Shown here one piece after another: positions 5,518 through 11,481 of a DNA stretch of 13,885 nucleotides. The stretch's first letter is position 1. Each line of letters begins with the position of its first letter. The notes below the pieces were generated by a model, which saw only the letters and a list, made by a program, of their open reading frames with translations, ran no database searches and had not been told where the DNA came from. The stretch comes from Clostridiaceae bacterium (GTDB lineage: Bacteria; Bacillota; Clostridia; Acetivibrionales; DTU013), in contig JAAZKL010000103.1 of assembly GCA_012799845.1 (NCBI GenBank), forward strand, positions 1 to 13,885, in the 5' to 3' direction. Made by a program: the position numbers and the translations under genes.

Positions 5518-7722
5518 ATGAGGTTCGGCAAATCAGAATGGAGCAGCTTTGACAGGGGCATCGAGCGTGAATGGCTCCTTACCAACGGCATTGGCGGATT
5601 CGCCTCTTCATCGATAATCGGGGCAAACAGCCGCAGGTACCACGGACTGCTGGTCGCCTCGCTGGAGCCGCCGGTTGAAAGGCATCTGATCCTGTCCCAA
5701 CTGCATGAAACTGTCGTGATAAACGGCGAAGAAACAAGCCTGTCGTCATTTTCCACCGGCAGCTATATCAATACGGGCTATCTTTTTCAGGCAAGCTTTG
5801 AACTGGAACCGTTGCCTGTCTTTACTTACAGTTTCAGAGATATTCTCATTGAAAAAACAGTTGCGCTTGTCTATGGCGAAAACACTGCGGTGATCAATTA
5901 CCGCATAAGGACCGGCAGCGACGATGTCGAAGTCAAAGTGGCTCCCCTGGTGAACTTCAGGGATTATCACGGTGATTCGTCAAAGCATTATATGGGGTTC
6001 ACCCAAAAACCCGGGAGAGGCCATACTGTCATACAGCCTAATGGCACGGATATAAGGATACTGATCGGGTGCAGCAGCAGCGGGTGCAGCAGCAATGGCA
6101 GTAACCGTAACAGCAGCGGCAGCGGTGGCAGTAGCAGCGGCAATGTCGGCAACAACAGCAGCATCAGCAACAGCAACAGCATCAGCATCAGGTATGAAGC
6201 TGTTGACGGCTGCTGGTTTGAGGGCATGTACTATCCCGTGGAGAGGGAAAGAGGGCTCCACGCTTTCGAAGACCATTACATACCCGGTATTTTCACGATA
6301 GGGGCGAATGCAGGCAGTGACACGAGCTTTTGCTTCGTATGTACCGTTGGACGCGAAGACTCAGGATCTTCAGCCGGCCAGACAGAAGGAACATTCGGAC
6401 AAGAGCGCTGGTATACAGACGGGCATGCGGGCTGGCGTGCGGGGAGGTATTTGGAAGCCGGTTACGGCAGGGAGGCCATCGAAGCTGAGAAGAAAAGGAT
6501 CGGATCGCTGACCGCCGGCTGCAGGGACGATTTCCACCGGGCGCTGGCCAGAAGCGCTGACCACTTTATCGTATACAGGCGTTCCACCGGCTCAAAGACT
6601 ATCATCGCCGGGTATCCGTGGTTCACCGACTGGGGCAGGGATACGATGATATCGCTGCCGGGGCTGACGCTGGCGACGGGCAGATACGACGACGCGGCAG
6701 ATATCCTTGTGACGTACAGCAGGTATGTCAGGCAAGGCCTTGTGCCGAACATGTTCCCCGACGGCGGCGGCGAGCCCGCCTACAATACGGTCGATGCCGC
6801 TTTGTGGTACTTTGAAGCTATTTTTGCATATTTGAAGAAAACCGGCAATACCGATTTGATAAAGACCAGGTTATATGATTCCATGCTGCAGATAATCGAC
6901 AGTTACATAAACGGCACGCTCCACGGCATACGCATGGACGAAGACATGCTGATAACCGCCGGCAATGAGAATACACAGCTGACGTGGATGGATGCAAAGG
7001 CGGGCGATACGGTGTTCACGCCGAGACACGGGAAGGCTGTGGAGATAAACGCGCTGTGGTACAATGCGCTGAAGGTAATGGAACATGTATCCGAAATGCT
7101 CGGGTATGATCCCGGCAGGTACGGACGCATCGCTGACGGTGTGAAGAATAGCTTTTCCAGGGCCTTCTGGTATGAAGAAGGCGGTTACCTGTACGACGTT
7201 GTGAACGGCGAAACCAGGGATAGGCGGGTCAGGCCGAACCAGGTCCTGGCTGTGAGCCTTTCCCATCCGGTAATTGACGGGCCCATGGCACGGCAGGTGG
7301 TTGAGAAGGTCTGGAAGGAGCTGTACACGGCATACGGCCTCAGGACTCTTTCGCGGGGCTCGGAGGAGTACAGGGGACGCTATGCGGGCGACGTATTTCA
7401 AAGGGACTCGGCATATCACCAGGGAACTGTATGGCCATGGCTGATCGGCCACTTCATAACGGCGTTTTCAAGGGCATTCGGCAGTGAACCGGTTTACGCC
7501 GATATGCCTGCGAAATTCATCGAGCCCTTTATCGACCATTTACGCCATGCCTGCCTCGGGAACATTTCCGAAATATTCGACGGTGATGAGCCGCTGATCC
7601 CAAGGGGCTGTATCGCACAGGCGTGGAGAGTGGCTGAGGTGCTTCGGGCGTATACTGAACATGTGCCGGACCATATGTCCGGAACGGGAGGTGTTGGGCA
7701 GTGTCTTTCTCATCGACAGTAA
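5518..7722 (+). CDS. Amylo-alpha-1,6-glucosidase / glycogen-debranching type enzyme
   Basis: This 734-residue protein has the bacterial/archaeal glycogen-debranching architecture: an N-terminal beta-rich domain (about 1-290, with the early LTNGIGGFASS and NSRRYHGLL motifs) and a C-terminal (alpha/alpha)6 amylo-alpha-1,6-glucosidase domain (GH133-type, about 330-725). Diagnostic motifs are YPWFTDWGRD (366-375), LTWMDAK (488-494), KAVEINALWYNAL, RPNQVLAVSL, YHQGTVWPW (633-641) and FDGDEP...GCIAQAW near the end. It should hydrolyse alpha-1,6 branches of glycogen or limit dextrins. No signal peptide is visible, so it is probably cytosolic. Residues 184-224 are a Ser/Gly/Asn-rich low-complexity insert. 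The ATG at 5518 was chosen from the ribosome binding site. The gene overlaps whiA by 22 nt. Its place between yvcK and whiA is unusual compared with the common yvcK-whiA pair. Confidence 0.93.
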   Translation: MRFGKSEWSSFDRGIEREWLLTNGIGGFASSSIIGANSRRYHGLLVASLEPPVERHLILSQLHETVVINGEETSLSSFSTGSYINTGYLFQASFELEPLPVFTYSFRDILIEKTVALVYGENTAVINYRIRTGSDDVEVKVAPLVNFRDYHGDSSKHYMGFTQKPGRGHTVIQPNGTDIRILIGCSSSGCSSNGSNRNSSGSGGSSSGNVGNNSSISNSNSISIRYEAVDGCWFEGMYYPVERERGLHAFEDHYIPGIFTIGANAGSDTSFCFVCTVGREDSGSSAGQTEGTFGQERWYTDGHAGWRAGRYLEAGYGREAIEAEKKRIGSLTAGCRDDFHRALARSADHFIVYRRSTGSKTIIAGYPWFTDWGRDTMISLPGLTLATGRYDDAADILVTYSRYVRQGLVPNMFPDGGGEPAYNTVDAALWYFEAIFAYLKKTGNTDLIKTRLYDSMLQIIDSYINGTLHGIRMDEDMLITAGNENTQLTWMDAKAGDTVFTPRHGKAVEINALWYNALKVMEHVSEMLGYDPGRYGRIADGVKNSFSRAFWYEEGGYLYDVVNGETRDRRVRPNQVLAVSLSHPVIDGPMARQVVEKVWKELYTAYGLRTLSRGSEEYRGRYAGDVFQRDSAYHQGTVWPWLIGHFITAFSRAFGSEPVYADMPAKFIEPFIDHLRHACLGNISEIFDGDEPLIPRGCIAQAWRVAEVLRAYTEHVPDHMSGTGGVGQCLSHRQ
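6070..6189. repeat. AGC/AAC/GGC trinucleotide-like repeat inside the glucosidase gene
   Basis: About 40 codons are built almost only from AGC, AAC, GGC, ATC and near variants, in frame. They encode a Ser/Gly/Asn-rich segment (residues 185-224) between a strand ending ILIG and one starting IRYEA. The repeat is imperfect rather than a clean microsatellite, which suggests an older slippage expansion. It keeps the reading frame, and both flanks remain typical of the family. Confidence 0.85.
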
Positions 7723-8684
7723 AAAACGAACTGTGCAGACTGGAAAATATGAATGACTGCTGTGTTTTGTCGGAGCTTGCCGCGGTAGTGTGGCTCAACG
7801 GCGCGGCAGCACCGGTGCCGGGGGACGGGTTCAACATAAGGATAACCACGGAAAATGCGGCATTTGCCCGCTGGATATACAGCAGCATAAGAAAATATTG
7901 CGGCATCATGCCTGAGGTGACTATCCGCAAGAGCAGGAAACTCAAGAAGCATGTATCATATATGCTCTTTATAACATCTGCGGCGGGCTCCGGCGATCTG
8001 CTTGAAAAGACCGGCATGGCGACAGTGACTGAGAACGGCCGGTGCGAACTGGTGCTGGTACGGAAGATCGACCAGCAGAGCCAGTGCTGCGTCAAGGCGT
8101 TTTTGCGCGGAGCATTCCTGGCGGGAGGTTCCATCAGCGATCCGGAAAAAACTTACCACCTGGAGCTTACATCCAGGACCAGCGAACAGGCCGATGAACT
8201 CAGACGCCTGATGGGCTTTTACGGGCTGAACGGAAGGACCATCACCAGGAAGGGAAGCTATGTGACGTACCTGAAGGAAGGTGAAAATATAGTGGACTTC
8301 CTGAATGTGGTCGGCGCCCACAGGGCCCTGATGGAACTGGAGAACGTACGCATCCTCAAGGGCATGCGCAACAATGTGAACAGGATAGTCAACTGTGAGA
8401 CTGCCAACCTTGGCAAAACTGTAAATGCCTCGGTCAGGCAGGTGGAAAACATCCTGTATATTGCTGAAAACATCGGTTTGGACAAACTGCCGGCCAGCCT
8501 GCGCGAGATTGCTGAACTGAGGCTGGAACACAAAGACCTGAACCTGACAGAACTGGGCCAGATGCTGCATCCGCCTCTCGGGAAGTCCGGCGTGAACCAC
8601 AGGCTCAGGAAGCTCGACAGGATAGCAGAAAAGCACAGAGCGGGACATTCTGACCGGAAAGAGAAGGGCGCCGGGGAAGAATGA
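7701..8684 (+). CDS. whiA: WhiA sporulation/division regulator
   Basis: WhiA is a DNA-binding protein with a degenerate LAGLIDADG homing-endonuclease fold and a C-terminal helix-turn-helix. It controls sporulation septation in Streptomyces and influences division, chromosome segregation and metabolism in Bacillus. The 327-residue product has the conserved N-terminus SFSSTVKNEL, the LAGLIDADG-like segment FLRGAFLAGGS (134-144) followed by YHLEL, a C-NRIVNCETANLGK segment, and the terminal helix-turn-helix LNLTELGQML..GKSGVNHRLRKL (from about 280). The tail is charged. The GTG start at 7701 lies inside the end of the glucosidase gene and has GGGAGGT (7686-7692) 8 nt upstream, so translation may be coupled. 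No crh gene follows, unlike in B. subtilis. Confidence 0.96.
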   Translation: MSFSSTVKNELCRLENMNDCCVLSELAAVVWLNGAAAPVPGDGFNIRITTENAAFARWIYSSIRKYCGIMPEVTIRKSRKLKKHVSYMLFITSAAGSGDLLEKTGMATVTENGRCELVLVRKIDQQSQCCVKAFLRGAFLAGGSISDPEKTYHLELTSRTSEQADELRRLMGFYGLNGRTITRKGSYVTYLKEGENIVDFLNVVGAHRALMELENVRILKGMRNNVNRIVNCETANLGKTVNASVRQVENILYIAENIGLDKLPASLREIAELRLEHKDLNLTELGQMLHPPLGKSGVNHRLRKLDRIAEKHRAGHSDRKEKGAGEE

Positions 8685-8726
8685 CCCGGTGATACGGGAT
8701 GATCCGTTAAAGTTTGACATAAGAAG

Positions 8727-8735
8727 TTTGTCGCA
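8727..8735 (+). promoter_or_regulatory. Spo0A-box-like site upstream of spoIIA
   Basis: TTTGTCGCA matches the Spo0A consensus TTTGTCRAA at eight of nine positions. It lies 50 nt upstream of the sigma-H -35 element. A weaker TTTGACATA lies at 8713-8721. Spo0A-P is the known activator of spoIIA in B. subtilis. A single nine-base match is modest evidence alone; its position strengthens it. Confidence 0.5.
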
Positions 8736-8785
8736 ATTAGAGAGAAAAAATCACAGCGAAATTACAAATATTACCATATTTCTCT

Positions 8786-8814
8786 GAAGGAAATTCCGGA
8801 TGCTTAAAGAATTA
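8786..8814 (+). promoter_or_regulatory. Sigma-H promoter of the spoIIA operon
   Basis: The -35 element GAAGGAAAT (8786-8794) and -10 element AAAGAATTA (8806-8814) match the B. subtilis sigma-H consensus RNAGGAWWW and RNNGAATWW at every position, with an 11-nt spacer. Transcription of spoIIA by sigma-H together with Spo0A-P is established in B. subtilis. The predicted start is near 8821, giving a leader of about 90 nt that contains the 15-nt tandem repeats. Confidence 0.8.
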
Positions 8815-8816
8815 TA

Positions 8817-8876
8817 CAGTAAAGCATTATGCAGTAACGCATTATTCAGTAAAGCATTATGCAGTAACGCAATGGA
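8817..8876. repeat. Four 15-nt tandem repeats in the spoIIA leader
   Basis: Units 8817-8831, 8832-8846, 8847-8861 and 8862-8876 all begin CAGTAA and most continue (A/C)GCATTAT. Units 1 and 3 are identical, so the array can also be read as two 30-nt copies. It begins immediately after the sigma-H -10 element and lies almost wholly in the predicted 5' untranslated region of spoIIAA. Confidence 0.85.
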
Positions 8877-8897
8877 CGGCAATGCAAAGGAATTTTC

Positions 8898-8903
8898 GGA
8901 GGG
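8898..8903 (+). promoter_or_regulatory. spoIIAA ribosome binding site (favours a TTG start)
   Basis: GGAGGG directly touches the ATG at 8904, too close for initiation. The in-frame TTG at 8910 is 6 nt downstream, a normal spacing, so 8910 is the better start. Confidence 0.65.
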
Positions 8904-8909
8904 ATGGCA

Positions 8910-9254
8910 TTGGAGATAAGGTTTTCAAAAAAGGGGTCCACTTTGATAGTAGCATTTTCCGGCGAACTGGACCACCACTTCGCAGAGTATGCCCGCAACA
9001 GGATCGAAAGTGAACTGCTCAAGGCCACTACCAGGGACGTGATATTCGACCTGACAGGTCTCAGCTTTATGGACAGCTCCGGCATCGGCGTTCTGGTGGG
9101 CAGGTATGCGAACATCAGGAGGCTTGGAGGAAAGGCGGCGGTCATCTGCAGGAACCGGAGGATCCTGAAGATACTTGAGATGTCGGGGGTACTAAAACTC
9201 ATGTCCGTGTACGATAAACCGGATGATGCCCTCAGGGCGCTTCCAGGCGCATGA
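8910..9254 (+). CDS. spoIIAA: Anti-sigma-F factor antagonist SpoIIAA
   Basis: SpoIIAA is the STAS-domain partner-switching protein. Unphosphorylated, it binds SpoIIAB and releases sigma-F in the forespore; SpoIIAB phosphorylates and inactivates it, and SpoIIE reactivates it. The 114-residue product has the family opening with GELDHH (18-23), FDLTGLSFMDSSGIGV with the phospho-acceptor among Ser56/Ser57 (equivalent to B. subtilis Ser58), and the C-terminal RILKILEMSGV segment. I prefer the TTG at 8910; the ATG at 8904 would add two residues but lies against the ribosome binding site. spoIIAB starts 164 nt downstream across a repeat-rich spacer, unlike the tight coupling in B. subtilis. Confidence 0.95.
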   Translation: MEIRFSKKGSTLIVAFSGELDHHFAEYARNRIESELLKATTRDVIFDLTGLSFMDSSGIGVLVGRYANIRRLGGKAAVICRNRRILKILEMSGVLKLMSVYDKPDDALRALPGA

Positions 9255-9277
9255 CTGTCATATGCTGTTCTATGCCG

Positions 9278-9396
9278 TTCGCGGCAGTTGCCAAATATTA
9301 TGTGTCCTTTGCAATGGTGCCATATTTCAAATATACTTCGCGGCGACTGTCGTATTTTAAACGTTCTTCGGGGCGGACGTGTTTTTTTGTTAAGTG
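9278..9396. repeat. Four degenerate ~30-nt tandem repeats between spoIIAA and spoIIAB
   Basis: Units start TTCGCGGC (9278), TTTGCAAT (9308), TTCGCGGC (9337) and TTCGGGGC (9367), so spacings are 30, 29 and 30 nt. Each has a GC-rich first half and an A/T-rich second half. A 10-nt repeat of the type TATGCYGTTC (9261-9270, 9271-9280) precedes them. The array ends 7 nt before the spoIIAB ribosome binding site (9404-9410). No terminator hairpin or open frame is evident. Confidence 0.65.
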
Positions 9397-9418
9397 AATC
9401 TGAAGGGGAGAAAATCAT

Positions 9419-9853
9419 ATGCAGCCTGTTAACGAAATGAAACTTGAGTTTTTGAGCAAATCGAGCAACGAAGCTTTCGCGAGGGTGGTGGCAGCCGCCT
9501 TCGTCTCTCAGCTCGATCCTACCATAGAAGAGCTGGCGGATGTGAGGACGGCGGTGTCTGAAGCCGTCACGAATGCGATCATACATGGTTATGAGGACAT
9601 GATCGGCACCATCAGGATGGTGTGCCGCCTGTATGAAAGAAGCGTGGAGATAGAAATATCGGATGAAGGCAAGGGTATAGAGGACATCGAGCAGGCCATG
9701 CAGCCGCTGTATACTTCAAAACCGGAAATGGAGCGTTCCGGCATGGGGTTCACCGTCATGGAAAGCTTCATGGACATGGTCAGGGTCAGGTCGGAGCCGG
9801 GAAAGGGAACGACAGTCACACTATACAAGACATTCAGTTCGGAGAGGAAATAA
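9419..9853 (+). CDS. spoIIAB: Anti-sigma-F factor / serine kinase SpoIIAB
   Basis: SpoIIAB binds and inhibits sigma-F and phosphorylates SpoIIAA on serine using ATP. The 144-residue protein has a GHKL-type ATPase fold: N box EAVTNAIIHGY with Glu48 and Asn52, G1 box DEGKGI with Asp82, Gly84 and Gly86, an ATP-lid region around residues 95-108, and G2 box SGMGF (107-111), followed by the terminal GKGTTVTLYK strand. The start ATG at 9419 has AGGGGAG (9404-9410) 8 nt upstream. Length and motifs match known SpoIIAB proteins. It is separated from sigF by 162 nt that contain a candidate sigma-F-type promoter. Confidence 0.96.
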   Translation: MQPVNEMKLEFLSKSSNEAFARVVAAAFVSQLDPTIEELADVRTAVSEAVTNAIIHGYEDMIGTIRMVCRLYERSVEIEISDEGKGIEDIEQAMQPLYTSKPEMERSGMGFTVMESFMDMVRVRSEPGKGTTVTLYKTFSSERK

Positions 9854-9912
9854 CAGCTTGATGAATAGCAGTGATTCTTCGTTCCGGAAAAGCAGGCACG
9901 ATTAATTTTTTT

Positions 9913-9942
9913 GCATGAAACAGTAATATATTGGCAATAATG
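9913..9942 (+). promoter_or_regulatory. Candidate sigma-F-type promoter upstream of sigF
   Basis: GGCAATAATG (9933-9942) matches the sigma-F -10 consensus GGNRANAHTR at all positions. GCATG (9913-9917), 15 nt upstream, matches the -35 GYWTA at four of five positions and the sigma-G -35 GYATR fully. The GG pair at the upstream end of the -10 element favours sigma-F. A start near 9949 would give a leader of about 67 nt for sigF. If active, sigma-F would raise its own synthesis without raising SpoIIAB. Confidence 0.45.
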
Positions 9943-10015
9943 TTATTAAATACTTGTTATGTACATGATGACACGCACGAATGATGATATCGCGGACGGG
10001 GGATAGTTTGGCCAT

Positions 10016-10780
10016 ATGACCGGGGATACATATAACAGTAAAGATGCATATAAAGACAAAGACACGACGGAGCTCATCCTGCTGGCCAGGGAAGGTGACA
10101 GGCTTGCCCGGAGCAAGCTTGTGGAAAACAATATAGGGCTTGTCTGGAGTATCGTGCGCAGGTTCCAGAACAGGGGGCACGAGACCGAAGACCTGTTCCA
10201 GATAGGATGTATCGGGCTCATCAAGGCAATAAACAAGTTTGATACGACATATGATGTGAGGTTCTCCACGTATGCCGTTCCCATGATCATAGGCGAGATA
10301 AAGAGGTTCCTCAGGGACGACGGCATCATAAAGGTGAGCAGATCGCTGAAGGAAGTGTCCAACAAGGTACGGATAATTAAAGAAATTCTGGTCAGGGAAC
10401 TGGGGAGGGAGCCATCGGTCAGCGAACTGGCGCAGCGTCTCGACATACCGATGGAAGAACTTGTGATGGCTATCGAAGCAGGGCATTCACCGGAATCTCT
10501 TTTCAGTCCGGTTAATGAGGGCAACAACACATCGCTGCTGCTTATCGACAAGCTCAACGACAGCTGCAATGACGATGAGATGGATATCATAGACAGGATC
10601 GCGCTCAGGGAAGTAATGGATACATTGAAGCCAAGAGAGAAGCAGATCATAATACTGAGATACTTCAAGGAAAAAACCCAGGTCCAGATAGCCAGGATGC
10701 TGGGTATTTCGCAGGTCCAGGTTTCAAGGATCGAAAAAAAGATCCTGGAGGACATACGGAACCGTATAAGTATCAAGTGA
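10016..10780 (+). CDS. sigF: RNA polymerase sigma-F factor
   Basis: Sigma-F (SpoIIAC) is the first forespore-specific sigma factor. The 254-residue length is normal. Region 2 runs from LVENNIGLVWSIVRRF through DLFQIGCIGLIKAINKFD and FSTYAVPMIIGEIKRFLRDDG. Region 3 includes SLKEVSNKVRII and LGREPSVSELAQRLDI. Region 4 contains LKPREKQIIILRYF and the helix-turn-helix TQVQIARMLGISQVQVSRIEKK. Sigma-G is the main alternative, but position directly after spoIIAA-spoIIAB identifies sigma-F. The ATG at 10016 has only GGGGGA at 9998-10003, a long 12-nt spacing, so initiation may be weak. The first 15 residues (Asp/Lys/Thr-rich) are variable in the family. Confidence 0.95.
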   Translation: MTGDTYNSKDAYKDKDTTELILLAREGDRLARSKLVENNIGLVWSIVRRFQNRGHETEDLFQIGCIGLIKAINKFDTTYDVRFSTYAVPMIIGEIKRFLRDDGIIKVSRSLKEVSNKVRIIKEILVRELGREPSVSELAQRLDIPMEELVMAIEAGHSPESLFSPVNEGNNTSLLLIDKLNDSCNDDEMDIIDRIALREVMDTLKPREKQIIILRYFKEKTQVQIARMLGISQVQVSRIEKKILEDIRNRISIK

Positions 10781-10801
10781 CGATAAAAGAATCATTTCTC
10801 T

Positions 10802-10830
10802 GCATACTTTTTTTTAATGTTCCAATAATA
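10802..10830 (+). promoter_or_regulatory. Candidate sigma-G-type promoter upstream of the spoVA block
   Basis: GCATA (10802-10806) fully matches the sigma-F/G -35 consensus. CAATAATA (10823-10830) repeats the 3' part of the -10 element found upstream of sigF, but without the preceding GG that sigma-F prefers. spoVA is sigma-G dependent in B. subtilis. The spacing (14 nt to the equivalent -10 start) is one shorter than in the other site, and the CATNHTA sigma-G -10 is only partly met. Confidence 0.35.
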
Positions 10831-10864
10831 AAAATAAAATACTGAGCAAATCGGAGTGTATGGC

Positions 10865-11038
10865 ATGTTGATCATTTTAAACAGGTACAAGGTGCTTTTT
10901 GCTATCCTTCTCATTATTATCCTGGCAGCCGTGATCTGGTTCATGATCTCGGCCAGGAGCAGCAAGGTCCCGTCGAAGGGAGTTTTTGTGATGAATATGA
11001 CTGATGAAGGGGGAGACAGCCTGTGCAGCATGTTATGA
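10865..11038 (+). CDS. Small single-pass membrane protein, unknown function
   Basis: A 57-residue protein that I do not recognise. It has one strong hydrophobic segment (about residues 9-27, Leu/Ile-rich, ending IWFMIS), a basic stretch before it, and a short polar tail with a PSKGVFV motif. The ATG at 10865 has GGAGTG (10853-10858) 6 nt upstream; a GTG at 10856 overlaps that site. Its end overlaps the spoVAC start by 16 nt, and a strong AGGGGGAG in its last codons serves spoVAC, so it looks translated and coupled. It occupies the place where Bacilli have spoVAA and spoVAB. A role in forespore membrane function is only inferred from position. Confidence 0.7.
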   Translation: MLIILNRYKVLFAILLIIILAAVIWFMISARSSKVPSKGVFVMNMTDEGGDSLCSML

Positions 11039-11469
11039 CAAAGGATGATTACAGAAAATATGTCGACAAGGTGTCCCCTGATTCCAAAACATTGAGGAAT
11101 ACACTGAGGGCTTTTTTTGTAGGCGGCCTGATCTGTGTGATAGGACAGTTCTTCATGAATTCCTTCAGACAGATGGGGTTTGACCAGGACGTTTCATCTT
11201 CGCTCACATCGATAGTAATGATATTTTTGGGAGTATCGCTCACGGCCATGAATATTTATGATGACCTGGGCAGGTTTGCAGGGGCCGGTTCAATAGTGCC
11301 GATCACCGGATTCGCAAATTCCGTTGCGTCACCTGCAATAGAATACAAAAGCGAAGGATACGTTCTCGGGATAGGCGCCAGGATGTTCCTGATAGCCGGT
11401 CCCGTCCTGGTGTATGGGATCTCCATGTCCATCATCGTCGGGATAATCCATTACCTGATAAAACACTGA
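11023..11469 (+). CDS. spoVAC: Stage V sporulation protein AC
   Basis: SpoVAC is an inner-forespore-membrane protein of the SpoVA dipicolinate channel, needed for Ca-DPA uptake during sporulation and release at germination; B. subtilis SpoVAC acts as a mechanosensitive channel. The 148-residue product is close to the usual length. It has a hydrophilic N-terminus and hydrophobic segments at about 31-48, 61-78 and 117-146. Conserved motifs are FVGGLICVIGQ (32-42) and GAGSIVPITGF (87-97), both echoed in SpoVAE. The GTG at 11023 has AGGGGGAG (11008-11015) 7 nt upstream; the ATG at 11035 is too far from that site. It overlaps the preceding small gene. Confidence 0.95.
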   Translation: MQHVMTKDDYRKYVDKVSPDSKTLRNTLRAFFVGGLICVIGQFFMNSFRQMGFDQDVSSSLTSIVMIFLGVSLTAMNIYDDLGRFAGAGSIVPITGFANSVASPAIEYKSEGYVLGIGARMFLIAGPVLVYGISMSIIVGIIHYLIKH

Positions 11470-11481
11470 CATCCGCAACTG

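Noticed and set aside
5988..6276. Minus-strand Leu- or Ala-rich open frames opposite the glucosidase gene
   Set aside because: They are antisense readings of the AGC-type trinucleotide repeat; the + strand frame carries clear conserved enzyme motifs on both sides.
8685..8698. CCCG-N6-CGGG hairpin after whiA as a terminator
   Set aside because: Only a 4-bp stem and no following T run.
8714..8742. TTGACA at 8714 as a sigma-A promoter for spoIIA
   Set aside because: The position 17 nt downstream (8737-8742) reads TTAGAG, a poor -10. The sigma-H site at 8786-8814 is far better.
8817..8876. Short regular repeats as a CRISPR array
   Set aside because: Units are 15 nt and directly adjacent with no unique spacers, and no cas gene is present.
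10788..10815. T8 run after sigF as an intrinsic terminator
   Set aside because: The only stem upstream is AGAA/TTCT with a 4-nt loop, and it is separated from the T run. The run more plausibly lies inside a promoter spacer.
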